DNA of 64,000 nt from Amycolatopsis iheyensis (GTDB lineage Bacteria > Actinomycetota > Actinomycetes > Mycobacteriales > Pseudonocardiaceae), in the NCBI RefSeq assembly GCF_024703995.1, contig NZ_JAMXQV010000013.1, positions 232,002 through 296,001 on the forward strand, given 5' to 3'. Below the pieces are notes generated by a model, which searched no databases, was not told the origin of the DNA, and was given only the letters and a program-made list of their open reading frames with translations. The position numbers and the translations under genes were made by a program. Every line of letters starts with the position of its first letter. Position 1 is the stretch's first letter. Of the stretch, positions 40,001-48,490 are shown piece after piece.

Positions 40001-40138
40001 CGCGTGATCAGAGGGTCGACCCGCGTGATTGAGGAGTCGACACGCGTGATTGGAGGGTCGACACGGTGTCAGTGCCGTGTCGACCCTTCAATCACGAATG
40101 ATGACTCTCCAATCACGCGTGCTGACCCTTCAATCACG
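40001..40138. repeat. array of 21-bp units: three direct then three inverted copies
   Basis: CGCGTGATYNGAGGGTCGAC-like units sit back to back at 40001-40021, 40022-40042 and 40043-40063. Complementary copies lie at 40077-40096, 40101-40119 and 40121-40138. CGACACGG/CCGTGTCG forms the centre (40059-40083). It separates convergent genes and could fold into one long or several alternative hairpins. Confidence 0.8.
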
Positions 40139-40141
40139 GGG

Positions 40142-41704
40142 TCAAGCCGGGCAGAGGGTGCCGTCGGCGGGGACTTTGCCGTCGATCAGGAACGCGCGGG
40201 CCGCGTCGGTTACGCAGGGTGAGGTTCCGACTGCGCCGTGGCCCGCGCCCTGCCACGTGATCGTCACCGCGGACGGCATCTGGTCCGCCGCGCGGGTGGT
40301 GCCCAGCTGGGGGGTGACCGGGTCGGCCGCGGTGGCCGCGACCAGGATCGGCGGGGCGCCCGGGGCGCCCGGCGCGGGCAGGGGCTCGGTTCGCACCGGC
40401 CACGGGCCGCACCACGCCAGCTGCTGCGCGACGACCGCGCCGAACTGCGGGTACTTCGCCCGCATCCCGGCCGCGACCTGGTCGAGCTGGTCGGCCGACA
40501 GGCGGGTCTGGCTGTCGTTGCAGCGGGTGGCGATGGTCGCGTCGATCCGCGACGGCTGCGCGCGCGTGTCGTGCAGCACCGGCGTGGCGAACGCGGCCAG
40601 CGCGGCGGTGTTCCCCGAGCGGGCCGCGGCGATCGCGTCGGCCAGCTCCGGCCACCGCGAGCGCTGCGTCAGCCCCGAGTAGACGGCGAACATCGCGACC
40701 CCCGGCCCGAACGAGACGCCGTCGTCGGTCGAGGGCGCGCTCCCTCGCAGCTGGTCGACGAGACCGGCCAGCGCCGCTTTCGGGTCCCCGAGCGCGCAGC
40801 CGCGGGCCGCGCAGTCCGTGGCGAAGGCGTCCAACGTGGACTGGGCGCCGGCGGCGACGGCGTCGAGCACCGCCGCGGTGTCCGCGCCCGGGTCCGGGAC
40901 GCCGTCGAGCACCATCCGCCCGACCTGGCCGGGGTAGCGCACCGCGTACTCCGAGAGCACCTTCGAGCCGTCGCCGCGGCCGAGCGCGTCGAGCCGTTCC
41001 ATGCCCAGCTGCTTGCGGACCTCGTCGAGGTCGCCCGCGGTGCGCCAGCTGTCGAGCGCGGTCTGGGAGTCGTCGAGCTCGATCGCGCACTGCTGGCCGG
41101 CCTTGCGGGCCGCGTCGAGCACGCCCTGCAGGTCGCCCTGCGCGGGGTCGGCCTCGATCAGCCCGGGCCGGATTTCGGCGGGCACGCACTGGACCGAGCC
41201 GGACAGCCCGGTCCCGCGCCGGTCCACGCCGATCAGCGAGAACTTCTCCAGGAACGCCGGCGGCAGCGTCGCGGCCAGCCGCGCCGCGTACACCGTGCCC
41301 GGCTCGCCGTCGACGTCGTTGACCACGACCAGCGGCACCGGGCCGGAGCCGACCTTCAGCACCAGCAGCCGCACCATCGAGCGGCGGGCCTCGCCGGGCG
41401 CGTCGAGCGGTGCGGTGACGCGGGCGCAGGTGAAGTGCAGGGTGTCCGGGACGCCGGGGGCGCCGATCCGCTGGCGGGTGTCGTCGTCGCAGTCGGCCCA
41501 CTTCAGCGACGGCGACTGCGGCTCGCCCAGCGGCGGCAGCGGCACCGACGGCGTGGCCGCAGGCGTGCCGGCCGGGGTCTTCCCGTCGTTCTCGACCAGC
41601 GCCGGGCGGACCGACGGCCCGGCGGCGCAGCCCGCGGCGGAGGCCAGGGCGAGCAGCGCGACCAGGAGACGGGAACGGCGGCGGCGCACGGGCGGGATCC
41701 TCAC
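40142..41704 (-). CDS. secreted alpha/beta-hydrolase-fold lipoprotein lacking the nucleophile Ser
   Basis: 520 residues. The lipoprotein signal has lipobox ASAAGC (Cys26). The fold matches tripeptidyl-aminopeptidase-like hydrolases (FSLIGVDRRGTGLSGS, VGRMVLDGVPDP, C-terminal TAP-like region). The acid is retained in AATAADPVTP and the His in GAGHGAVG. The nucleophile elbow reads LGRGDGS, with Gly244 where the catalytic Ser of GxSxG should be. It may be a binding protein rather than a peptidase. Confidence 0.82.
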   Translation of the reverse strand: MRIPPVRRRRSRLLVALLALASAAGCAAGPSVRPALVENDGKTPAGTPAATPSVPLPPLGEPQSPSLKWADCDDDTRQRIGAPGVPDTLHFTCARVTAPLDAPGEARRSMVRLLVLKVGSGPVPLVVVNDVDGEPGTVYAARLAATLPPAFLEKFSLIGVDRRGTGLSGSVQCVPAEIRPGLIEADPAQGDLQGVLDAARKAGQQCAIELDDSQTALDSWRTAGDLDEVRKQLGMERLDALGRGDGSKVLSEYAVRYPGQVGRMVLDGVPDPGADTAAVLDAVAAGAQSTLDAFATDCAARGCALGDPKAALAGLVDQLRGSAPSTDDGVSFGPGVAMFAVYSGLTQRSRWPELADAIAAARSGNTAALAAFATPVLHDTRAQPSRIDATIATRCNDSQTRLSADQLDQVAAGMRAKYPQFGAVVAQQLAWCGPWPVRTEPLPAPGAPGAPPILVAATAADPVTPQLGTTRAADQMPSAVTITWQGAGHGAVGTSPCVTDAARAFLIDGKVPADGTLCPA

Positions 41705-41758
41705 GTCGATCAGGGGAACGGTACGGCCGAGCTTCGCACGCCCGGTGTGGGAGGAGGG

Positions 41759-42838
41759 TTAGCGGGTCCGCACCACCTGGCCGCGGAACACGGCGTCGAG
41801 GTCGTAGCGGGCCGGCTCGTCGAGCTGCTCGTAGTCGCACGACGCGGGCTCGCGGTCCGGCCGCCACCGGACGAACCGCGCGTTGTGCCGGAACCGCGAC
41901 GGCATCCCGCCTTCGGTGTTCTCGTAGGCCACCTCGACGACGCGCTCGGGCCGCAGCGGCACCCACTCGTGCTCGGTGGCGCGCCAACGGGTGATGCCAC
42001 CGGGGATGCGCTGGCCGTGGCCCTGCGCGCGCCCGCCCCACGGGTGGTCCTCGCCGTCGGTGACCAGCGGCGCCAGCTCTTCCGCGAGTTCGCGGCGCTT
42101 CTCCTTCGGGAAGGACCCGACCGTGCCGACGTGGTGGAGCAGGCCCTGCTCGTCGTGCAGGCCGAGCAAGAAGCTCCCGACCAGCTCGCCGGGACCGCCG
42201 TCGACGTGCCAGCGCAGCCCGGCGAGCACGCAGTCGGCGGTGCGCAGGTGCTTGTACTTGTGCAGGACGCGCTTGCCGGGTGTGTACGGCTCGTCGAGGG
42301 GCTTGCCGATGACGCCGTCGAGGCCCGCGCCCTCGAACAGCTCGAACCAGTGCCGCGCGGTGGCGGGGTCGGTGGTGGCCGGGGTCAGCGGGAACCGGTC
42401 GCCGGCCAGCTCGACGAGCCGTTCGCGCCGGGCCGAGGTCGGCTCGTCGAGCAGCGACTCGTCGTCGAGCGCGAGGACGTCGAAGGCGACGAACTCCGCG
42501 GGCTGCTCGGCGGCCAGCAGCGTGATCCGGCTTTCGGCGGGGTGGATCCGCTCGGTGAGCGCGTCGAAGTCGAGCCGGCCCCCGCGCGCGACGACGAGCT
42601 CGCCGTCGAGCACGACCCGCTCCGGCAGGGTCTCCAGCAGCCGCTCGACCGCCTCCGGGAAGTACCGGTTGAGCGGCTTTTCGGCGCGGGACTGCAGGTG
42701 GATGTCGGCGCCGTCGCGGAAGACGAGGCAGCGGAAGCCGTCCCACTTGGGTTCGAAGAGCAGCCCGCCGGAGTCCGGAATGGTCTTCGCGGGCTTGGCG
42801 AGCATCGGCTTCAGCGGCGGCTGCAGCGGTAGGGGCAT
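41759..42838 (-). CDS. ligC: ATP-dependent DNA ligase (LigC type)
   Basis: 359 residues, the length of mycobacterial LigC. The adenylation motif I is EPKWDGFR, motif III-like VAFDVLAL, motif IV GVIGKPLD and motif V KYKHLRTADCV. An OB-fold domain ends the protein. It seals nicks in double-stranded DNA and is implicated in backup NHEJ or base-excision repair. It is the last gene after the Asp23 cluster (26 bp gap). Confidence 0.9.
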   Translation of the reverse strand: MPLPLQPPLKPMLAKPAKTIPDSGGLLFEPKWDGFRCLVFRDGADIHLQSRAEKPLNRYFPEAVERLLETLPERVVLDGELVVARGGRLDFDALTERIHPAESRITLLAAEQPAEFVAFDVLALDDESLLDEPTSARRERLVELAGDRFPLTPATTDPATARHWFELFEGAGLDGVIGKPLDEPYTPGKRVLHKYKHLRTADCVLAGLRWHVDGGPGELVGSFLLGLHDEQGLLHHVGTVGSFPKEKRRELAEELAPLVTDGEDHPWGGRAQGHGQRIPGGITRWRATEHEWVPLRPERVVEVAYENTEGGMPSRFRHNARFVRWRPDREPASCDYEQLDEPARYDLDAVFRGQVVRTR

Positions 42839-42864
42839 GCCCGCATTCTGCGGAAGGACGACGC

Positions 42865-43464
42865 TCAGCGCACGCGTTTCGGCGCGCTCGTGTCGAGTTC
42901 CAGCCGGACCGCCGTCGGCAGCACCGCCAGGCCCAGCGACTCCCGGGCCCGGGCGAGCACCTGCGTGTCCAGCTGCTCCCAGACTCCCTTGAGGTCCGTG
43001 CCCTCGTGCAGCCACAGCGTCACGCGCAAGGCCGGCGACTTCCGCGAGCCGACCGCGCGGACCCGCGCCCGGCTCACCCCGGCCAGCTGTTCGGCGTCCG
43101 CCTGGACCGCGCCCGCGATCGCCGCCGCCGTGACCACCAGTTCCGCGCCCTCGGTGCGGTCCAGGTCCAGGTCCGGCCGCGGCTCCGGGCGCAGGGACCG
43201 CAACGTCCAGCGCAGCCCCAGCACGAGCAGCAGCACGCCCAGCACGATCGCGGCGATGCGGGCCGGGGTCGCGTGGCCGCCCAGCCAGTCGAGCGCGATC
43301 GGGTCCAGCAGGGGGCGGCGGCCGCGGAACTCGCCCAGCACCCCGTAGCCCACCACCAGGGCCAGCGCCCCGCCGAGCAGGGCCAGCAGCCCGACCAGGA
43401 ACGTCAGCGAGCGTTCACCCGCGTACGACCGGGAAAGCGCCTTCGCGGCGACTGTCTTGCTCAT
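42865..43464 (-). CDS. AmaP-like membrane protein of the Asp23 cluster
   Basis: 199 residues with two membrane segments (about 19-41 and 71-89) and a C-terminal alpha/beta domain (RARVRAVGSRKSPALRVTLWL). It resembles AmaP, the membrane anchor of Asp23. The ATG overlaps the previous stop (ATGA 43461-43464). Confidence 0.7.
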   Translation of the reverse strand: MSKTVAAKALSRSYAGERSLTFLVGLLALLGGALALVVGYGVLGEFRGRRPLLDPIALDWLGGHATPARIAAIVLGVLLLVLGLRWTLRSLRPEPRPDLDLDRTEGAELVVTAAAIAGAVQADAEQLAGVSRARVRAVGSRKSPALRVTLWLHEGTDLKGVWEQLDTQVLARARESLGLAVLPTAVRLELDTSAPKRVR

Positions 43465-43997
43465 CGGCGGTCCTTCGGCGAGTCGACCACGACCGACACC
43501 TTCGGCCGTCGTGCCAGGGGGACGTCGTCGAGCAGCGCCGACACCGTCGCCAGCAGCCGCGGACGCAGTTCGCCCTCGGTTTCCAGCGTGCTCTTCGCAC
43601 GGACGCGGACGCGGCGGGCGCTCGCGGTGACCGACGCGCCCGCGACGTTGTCCTGCGCCCGCACCGTGAGCCCGACCAGCCGGGCCAGCGAACGCGGCGA
43701 CGTCGAGACGCTCACCTCGTCGGCCGGGTCGGTCAGCCGGATCGCGCGGTTGCCGGCGGCCAGCGCGAACAGCACCAGCACCAAGCCGGCCGCGGCCAGC
43801 ACGCCGGCGCCGACCCGCACCGCGTAGGCGTCCCAGCCCAGCGAAGCGAGCTCCGCCTGCCAGCGCGGCCACGGCACCAGCAGCGGCGCCGACCCCGGCC
43901 GCCACCAGTGCCAGCCGACTTCCAGCGCGAGCACCGCGCCGGCCGCCGCGAACGCCAGGCCGAGCAGCGTGGACAGGAGACGGACGAGCAGGCGCAC
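43461..43997 (-). CDS. DUF6286/AmaP-like membrane protein
   Basis: 178 residues with two membrane segments (about 7-28 and 63-83) and a C-terminal domain like that of its neighbour (VTASARRVRVRAKSTLETEGELRPRLLATV). It is a second AmaP-type anchor candidate. It begins 2 bp after the Asp23-like gene. Confidence 0.7.
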   Translation of the reverse strand: MRLLVRLLSTLLGLAFAAAGAVLALEVGWHWWRPGSAPLLVPWPRWQAELASLGWDAYAVRVGAGVLAAAGLVLVLFALAAGNRAIRLTDPADEVSVSTSPRSLARLVGLTVRAQDNVAGASVTASARRVRVRAKSTLETEGELRPRLLATVSALLDDVPLARRPKVSVVVDSPKDRR

Positions 43998-43999
43998 GG

Positions 44000-44350
44000 C
44001 TACCGCACCCTCGGCGCCGTGGCGGGCAGCAGCGCCGACACCGTCACGGCCAGCGTCCGCACCTGGTAGGCGGTGATCCGCTCGACCTCTTCGGTGACCT
44101 TCTCGCGCACGACACCGACGACCTTCCGGACCGGCGCGGGGTACTGCAGCGCCAGGTCGAGGGCCAGGTCGACGTCGTTGTCGACGCCGCCGACCTTCGC
44201 CTTCGCGCCCTTCTTCCCGTCCTGCGTGGTGCCCGGCACCTGGTCGGCGGCGTGCTGCGCGACCTTGCGCACCACCGCGTGCCCGATGGTCAGGGTGCCG
44301 CGCTCGGCCGGTTCGGCGAGCTCGCGCGGCACGTCCAGGACGCGGCTCAC
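44000..44350 (-). CDS. Asp23/Gls24 family protein
   Basis: 116 residues. RGTLTIGHAVVRKVAQHAADQVPG and VDLALDLALQYPAPVRKVVGVVREKVTEEVERIT are the Asp23 domain hallmarks. It is a probable soluble envelope-stress protein tethered by the AmaP-like neighbours. It overlaps the preceding small gene by 4 nt. Confidence 0.82.
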   Translation of the reverse strand: MSRVLDVPRELAEPAERGTLTIGHAVVRKVAQHAADQVPGTTQDGKKGAKAKVGGVDNDVDLALDLALQYPAPVRKVVGVVREKVTEEVERITAYQVRTLAVTVSALLPATAPRVR

Positions 44351-44523
44351 TTGTCGCGGCCCTTGCCGAAGAGCTCGCCGAGGTCGAGCTCGCCGTCGAG
44401 GACCCGGCCGGCGACCAGGCCGATGATCCCGACGGCCAGGGTCACCAGGAACGCGGTGAACCCCTGGGTCGCGGCGAGGCCGAGGATCAGCCCGGCCAGG
44501 AGCCCGGTCTGCGTTGCGTTCAC
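44347..44523 (-). CDS. very small membrane protein (DUF2273-like)
   Basis: 58 residues, two hydrophobic segments (about 6-24 and 27-42) and a charged tail (DLGELFGKGRDK). The GTG start has GGGAGG 5 nt upstream. Small DUF2273-type proteins recur in Asp23 operons. Confidence 0.7.
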   Translation of the reverse strand: MNATQTGLLAGLILGLAATQGFTAFLVTLAVGIIGLVAGRVLDGELDLGELFGKGRDK

Positions 44524-44567
44524 ATGTCCTCCCAGGACGGCTGCAGGGTTGAGTCCATTTCGGACGG

Positions 44568-45005
44568 TCACTCCACCCGGGTCGACTCGGGCTCTTCCTC
44601 GCCCGGCAGGTGGATGTCGTTGACGGCGATGTTGACCTCGATCACCTCGAGGCCGGTGATCTGCTCGACGGCGGTGATCACGTTGCGCCGCACCGCGCGG
44701 GCGACGTCGGTGATGCGCGCGCCGTACTCGACGATGACGTCGAGGTCGATCGCGGTCTGCTTCTCGCCGACCTCCACCGCGACCCCGGTGGTGCTGACCG
44801 TGCCGGAGCCGGGGATCCGCTCCCGCAGCGCGCCGATCGCGCGGGACATTCCGGCACCGCCGAGGGCGTGCACGCCGGCGACCTCCCGGGTGGCCAGGCC
44901 GGCGACCTTCTGCACGACCAGTGACGAGATCGTGGTGCGGCCGGCGGCGCCCTCCTCGTTGAGCGGGGTCACCGTGCCGGGGCTTTCGGTCCGTTCGGGG
45001 TGCAT
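44568..45005 (-). CDS. Asp23/Gls24 family envelope stress response protein
   Basis: 145 residues with the most complete Asp23 domain of the cluster: ISSLVVQKVAGLATREVAGVH, VEVGEKQTAIDLDVIVEYG, and VEVNIAVNDIHLP at the C-terminus. Members coat the membrane and relate to cell-wall homeostasis. It lies 89 bp after the previous gene. Confidence 0.9.
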   Translation of the reverse strand: MHPERTESPGTVTPLNEEGAAGRTTISSLVVQKVAGLATREVAGVHALGGAGMSRAIGALRERIPGSGTVSTTGVAVEVGEKQTAIDLDVIVEYGARITDVARAVRRNVITAVEQITGLEVIEVNIAVNDIHLPGEEEPESTRVE

Positions 45006-45094
45006 GCGTGCGAACTCCTTTCGCGGCGGTCTCTCGCCCGTACGATGCCCCCGCGCGCCCGATCCTCACGCAAGATCCCCCGATCGGGGGAACG

Positions 45095-45508
45095 TCAGTC
45101 CGGGTGGACGTCCACGACGTGCACGTTCACCGTCGGCGCGACGTCGAGCTGGCGCGCCAGCTCCGCGGTGAGCTCCCGCCGGAGTGCCTCGGCGGCTTCC
45201 TCCGCGGCGGTCCCGAACCGGACCGACACCAGCACCTGCACGGCGTCGTCTTCGACGGCGACGGCCGAAATCCGCACCCCTTCGGGGGCCCGGCTCGCGG
45301 CGATCTGCTCGGCCAGCCGGGCGACGACGTGTCCGGTGACGCGCAGGCTGCCCGTCTCGCCGGGCACCTCCACGGCCGTCCGCCGGCCGCGCGCGACGGC
45401 CCGAAGCACGCGTTCGACCAGGCCGGGCGGGGTCGGCACCCGGCGGGCCGCCGCCCGGCGCACGGCCTCCCAGCGGGGGTCCCGCTCGGGGTCGGAATGC
45501 TCGGCCAT
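45095..45508 (-). CDS. Asp23-like protein coupled to the sigma factor
   Basis: 137 residues. A basic N-terminal helix (WEAVRRAAARRVPTPPGLVERVLRAVARGRR) precedes an Asp23-like domain (LRVTGHVVARLAEQI, VRISAVAVEDDAVQVLVSVRFG, VHVVDVHPD). The ATG overlaps the sigma-factor stop (ATGA 45505-45508 region). That is the usual place of an anti-sigma factor, though no membrane segment or zinc motif is seen. Confidence 0.7.
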   Translation of the reverse strand: MAEHSDPERDPRWEAVRRAAARRVPTPPGLVERVLRAVARGRRTAVEVPGETGSLRVTGHVVARLAEQIAASRAPEGVRISAVAVEDDAVQVLVSVRFGTAAEEAAEALRRELTAELARQLDVAPTVNVHVVDVHPD

Positions 45509-46062
45509 CACCGCTCCCTCAACTCGGCGAGCAGCGCCACCCTGGCCCGGTGCAGCCGCGAGCGCAAGGCGCCGACGTTGACGTCGAGCACTTCGGCGAC
45601 CTCGTCGTAGCTCAGGCCCTCCAGTTCGCGCAGCACCAGCGGCACCCGCTGGGACAGCTCCAGCCGGCCGATCGCGCGCAGCACCGCGTCGACCTCTTCG
45701 GCCCGCACGACGCGGCCTTCGGGGCCGGGGACCGCGGCCGCGAGCAACGCCGTGTCCACAGTGGACCGGTCGGTGGGCTCGTCGAGGGAGACCGTGGGCC
45801 GGCGGCGGCGCAGCAGGGCGAGCGCGCTGTTGGTGACCACGCGGTACAGCCACGTCGAGACCGTGGATTCGTGCCGGAAGCCGGGCAGCGCGCGCCACGC
45901 GGCCAGCCACGAGTCCTGCACGACGTCTTCGGCCTCGGCCACGCTCCCGGTGATCCGCAGCGCCACGCGGTACATCCGCGGGGTGTGCCGCCGCACGAGG
46001 GCGCCGAACGCGGCGTCGTCGCCGGCCGCGGCCCGGGTGAGGAGGTCGGCGTCGTCGCTCAT
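45508..46062 (-). CDS. ECF RNA polymerase sigma factor
   Basis: 184 residues. Region 2 (DDAAFGALVRRHTPRMYRVALRI, AEDVVQDSWLAAWR) and region 4 (LPLVLRELEGLSYDEVAEVLDVNVGALRSRLHRAR-like segment) are clear. It likely controls the downstream Asp23/AmaP genes. The ATG overlaps the stop of the reductase gene. Confidence 0.92.
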   Translation of the reverse strand: MSDDADLLTRAAAGDDAAFGALVRRHTPRMYRVALRITGSVAEAEDVVQDSWLAAWRALPGFRHESTVSTWLYRVVTNSALALLRRRRPTVSLDEPTDRSTVDTALLAAAVPGPEGRVVRAEEVDAVLRAIGRLELSQRVPLVLRELEGLSYDEVAEVLDVNVGALRSRLHRARVALLAELRER

Positions 46063-46796
46063 CCGGCGCGCCGGCGGTAACGCAGCAGCGTGAAGCCGTC
46101 CTCGAGGAGGATCGACGCCAGTTCGAGGCGGCGTGGCACGGCCACCGGTCCCGCGGCGATCCGCGTCGCCGGGCCGGCCACCAGCAGCGGCGCGACGGTC
46201 AGGCACAGCTGGTCGACGAGGTCCTCCTCGACCAGCCGGCCGAACAGCCGCGGCCCGCCCTCGCACGCGACCCGGCGCAGGCCCCGCGCGGCGAGGAGGT
46301 CGAGCGCGCGCCGGACGTCGACGTCGTCTTCGCCGGCGCGCAGGATCTCCGCCCCGGCGGCCTCGAGGGCGCCGGTGGCCGCGGTCTCCGTGGTGACCAC
46401 GATCGGGGGCACGACGGTCTCGGTGAACAGCCGCGACGCCGGGTCGAGGTCGGCGGTGCGGGTCACGACGGCGATCGGCGGGACGGTCGCGAAGCCCAGC
46501 CGGCGACGGCGGTCGAGGCGTTTCGGGCCCGCGACGACCCCGCGGTAGTCCTCGGCGCGGGCCGTCCCGGCCCCGACCAGGATAACGTCGGCGAGGTCGC
46601 GGCCGAGCAGGAAGACCTTCCGGTCGGCGGCGTGCGAGAGGCCCGCGGACGTCGTGTCGACCTCGACGGCGCCGTCGGCGGAGGAGACGAAGTTGACCTG
46701 CACCCAGGGCCGGTCGAGGTCCGTGGGGTAGCCGTAGATCCGCTCGAGGTCCACCCCGGTCAGCTCGCCCGTCGAAGAGGGCCACACGCTCCGCAC
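46059..46796 (-). CDS. RibD C-terminal-like pyrimidine reductase
   Basis: 245 residues of the DHFR-like RibD reductase family: WVQVNFVSSADGAV, ADVILVGAGTARAEDY and VACEGGPRLFGRLVEEDLVDQ (split motif with the GGP loop). It is NADPH-dependent and acts on a pyrimidine or pterin-like substrate; a direct role in riboflavin synthesis is not shown since the deaminase domain is absent. Start GTG 46796. Confidence 0.88.
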   Translation of the reverse strand: MRSVWPSSTGELTGVDLERIYGYPTDLDRPWVQVNFVSSADGAVEVDTTSAGLSHAADRKVFLLGRDLADVILVGAGTARAEDYRGVVAGPKRLDRRRRLGFATVPPIAVVTRTADLDPASRLFTETVVPPIVVTTETAATGALEAAGAEILRAGEDDVDVRRALDLLAARGLRRVACEGGPRLFGRLVEEDLVDQLCLTVAPLLVAGPATRIAAGPVAVPRRLELASILLEDGFTLLRYRRRAG

Positions 46797-46871
46797 GGGA
46801 CAATCCCAGCACGGGCGTGAAGTGCGTCTCGACCGGGGGACACAGCCAATCCGCCCGGGGTGCCGCGCCGT

Positions 46872-46877
46872 TAGGCT
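46872..46877 (+). promoter_or_regulatory. -10 box of zapE (leaderless)
   Basis: TAGGCT ends 8 nt before ATG 46886; no Shine-Dalgarno is visible. Confidence 0.4.
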
Positions 46878-46885
46878 CTGCGACC

Positions 46886-47905
46886 ATGCCCGCGCACCTC
46901 ACCGACCGCCGTCCCGAGCTGTCCGCCGACGAGCTGATCGGCGCCCTGGTGCCCCCGCCGCGCTTCGACGCCGTCCGGTTCGGCACCTACCTCCCGAACC
47001 CGGACGAGCCGAGCCAGACAGCCGCGGTCGAAGCCTGCTCGGCGTTCGCGGCCAAGGTCGGTGCCCGCAAGGAGAAGAAGCGCTTCAAGCTCTTCGGCGG
47101 CTCTTCCGAGCCGGCCGGGAAGATGGGGCTCTACCTCGACGGCGGCTTCGGCGTCGGCAAGACCCACCTGCTCGCCTCGACGTGGCACGCCGCGCCCTCG
47201 CCCAAGGCGTACGGGACGTTCGTCGAGCTGACCCACCTGGTCGGCGCGCTGGGCTTCGCCGAGGCCGTGCGGCGGCTGTCGGAACACCGGATCCTGGCCA
47301 TCGACGAGTTCGAGCTCGACGACCCGGGCGACACCACGCTGGTCACGCGGCTGCTGCAAGAGCTGATGGACGCGGGCGTGTACATCTCGGCGACGTCGAA
47401 CACGCTGCCCGAGAAGCTCGGCGAAGGCCGCTTCGCCGCGGAGGACTTCCTGCGCGAGATCCAGACGCTCTCGGCCCGCTTCGGCGTGGTGCGCGTCGAC
47501 GGCCCGGACTACCGCCACCGCGGCCTGCCGGACGCGCCGCCGCCCGCGTCGCCCGAGGCCCTCGAAGAGTCCGTCGCGGCGCACGAAGGGTCCACTGTGG
47601 ACGACTTCGACGCGCTGGTCGAGCACCTGGCCTCACTGCACCCTTCCCGCTACGGGCGGCTGCTCGACGGCGTCACCCGCGTGCACCTGCGCGACGTCCA
47701 CCCGGCGCCGGACCAGAACGTCGCGCTGCGGCTGGTGGCCTTCGCCGACCGGCTCTACGACCGGGCGATCCCGGTGGTCGTCTCCGGCGAGCCGCTGCCG
47801 TCGCTGTTCCCCGAGGAGATGGTGAACGGCGGCTACCGCAAGAAGTACCTGCGCGCGGTCAGCCGGCTGACCGCGCTGGCACGCGACGCGGCACCGGCCA
47901 GCTGA
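46886..47905 (+). CDS. zapE: ZapE/AFG1-like AAA ATPase
   Basis: 339 residues. Walker A is GGFGVGKTHLL and Walker B ILAIDEFELDD, followed by sensor residues in ISATSNTLPEKLGEGRF and the family tail VVVSGEPLPSLFPEEM. In E. coli ZapE associates with the division ring. Its 3' end overlaps the convergent PAP2 gene by 47 bp. Confidence 0.92.
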   Translation: MPAHLTDRRPELSADELIGALVPPPRFDAVRFGTYLPNPDEPSQTAAVEACSAFAAKVGARKEKKRFKLFGGSSEPAGKMGLYLDGGFGVGKTHLLASTWHAAPSPKAYGTFVELTHLVGALGFAEAVRRLSEHRILAIDEFELDDPGDTTLVTRLLQELMDAGVYISATSNTLPEKLGEGRFAAEDFLREIQTLSARFGVVRVDGPDYRHRGLPDAPPPASPEALEESVAAHEGSTVDDFDALVEHLASLHPSRYGRLLDGVTRVHLRDVHPAPDQNVALRLVAFADRLYDRAIPVVVSGEPLPSLFPEEMVNGGYRKKYLRAVSRLTALARDAAPAS

Positions 47906-48425
47906 ACAGGACGACCGCGACCGCGAAGAGCGTCCCGCCCGCGACGTCGGTCAGGTAGTGGTAGCCGAGGCCGACCAGCCCGGCCGTGGCGGCCAGCAGC
48001 GCGACGGCGCTCAGCACGACGACGATCGTCTTGCGCGTCACGAGGACGAGCACCGTCAGCACCGCGACCAGGCTCACGGTGTGGCCGCTCGGGTAGACGA
48101 GGGTGTCGTTCTTCCACCGGTCGTAGAGCGGCTTCAGCACGAAGGCGGTCAGCGCGACGGCCAGCAGCGGCGCGGCGATCGCGAGCGCGGCCTCCGGCTT
48201 CCGGCCCGCCCGCAGGCAGAGCACCGCGGCGAGCACGCCGAGGGTGATCACGACGTAGGGCTCGGTCGGGAAGACCAGCACCCGCAGCACGCCGGGGCTC
48301 AGGTGCGCCGTCCAGCCGGCGGCCACCGCGTCCACGGCGCCGGGCGTCGTCCCGCCGGCGAACGGCAGCCCCAGCACCACCGCGAGCAGGCCGCACACCG
48401 CGGCCGGCACCCACATCGTCCTCAC
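47859..48425 (-). CDS. PAP2-family membrane phosphatase
   Basis: 188 residues with about five membrane segments. The phosphatase motifs are KPLYDRWKND, YPSGHTVS and GYHYLTDVAGG (the last with the catalytic His and Asp). It is probably an undecaprenyl- or lipid-phosphate phosphatase. GTG 48425 or ATG 48416. Confidence 0.88.
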   Translation of the reverse strand: MRTMWVPAAVCGLLAVVLGLPFAGGTTPGAVDAVAAGWTAHLSPGVLRVLVFPTEPYVVITLGVLAAVLCLRAGRKPEAALAIAAPLLAVALTAFVLKPLYDRWKNDTLVYPSGHTVSLVAVLTVLVLVTRKTIVVVLSAVALLAATAGLVGLGYHYLTDVAGGTLFAVAVVLFSWPVPRRVPARSAG

Positions 48426-48490
48426 CCGCGCGAGGGTAGTCGCGACCCCGCCGGAAGCCCGTCTGCCACGATGCGGGGAAGGAGGAACGG

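Noticed and set aside
40001..40138. CRISPR array
   Set aside because: Units abut without spacers and the second half is inverted; no cas genes are present.
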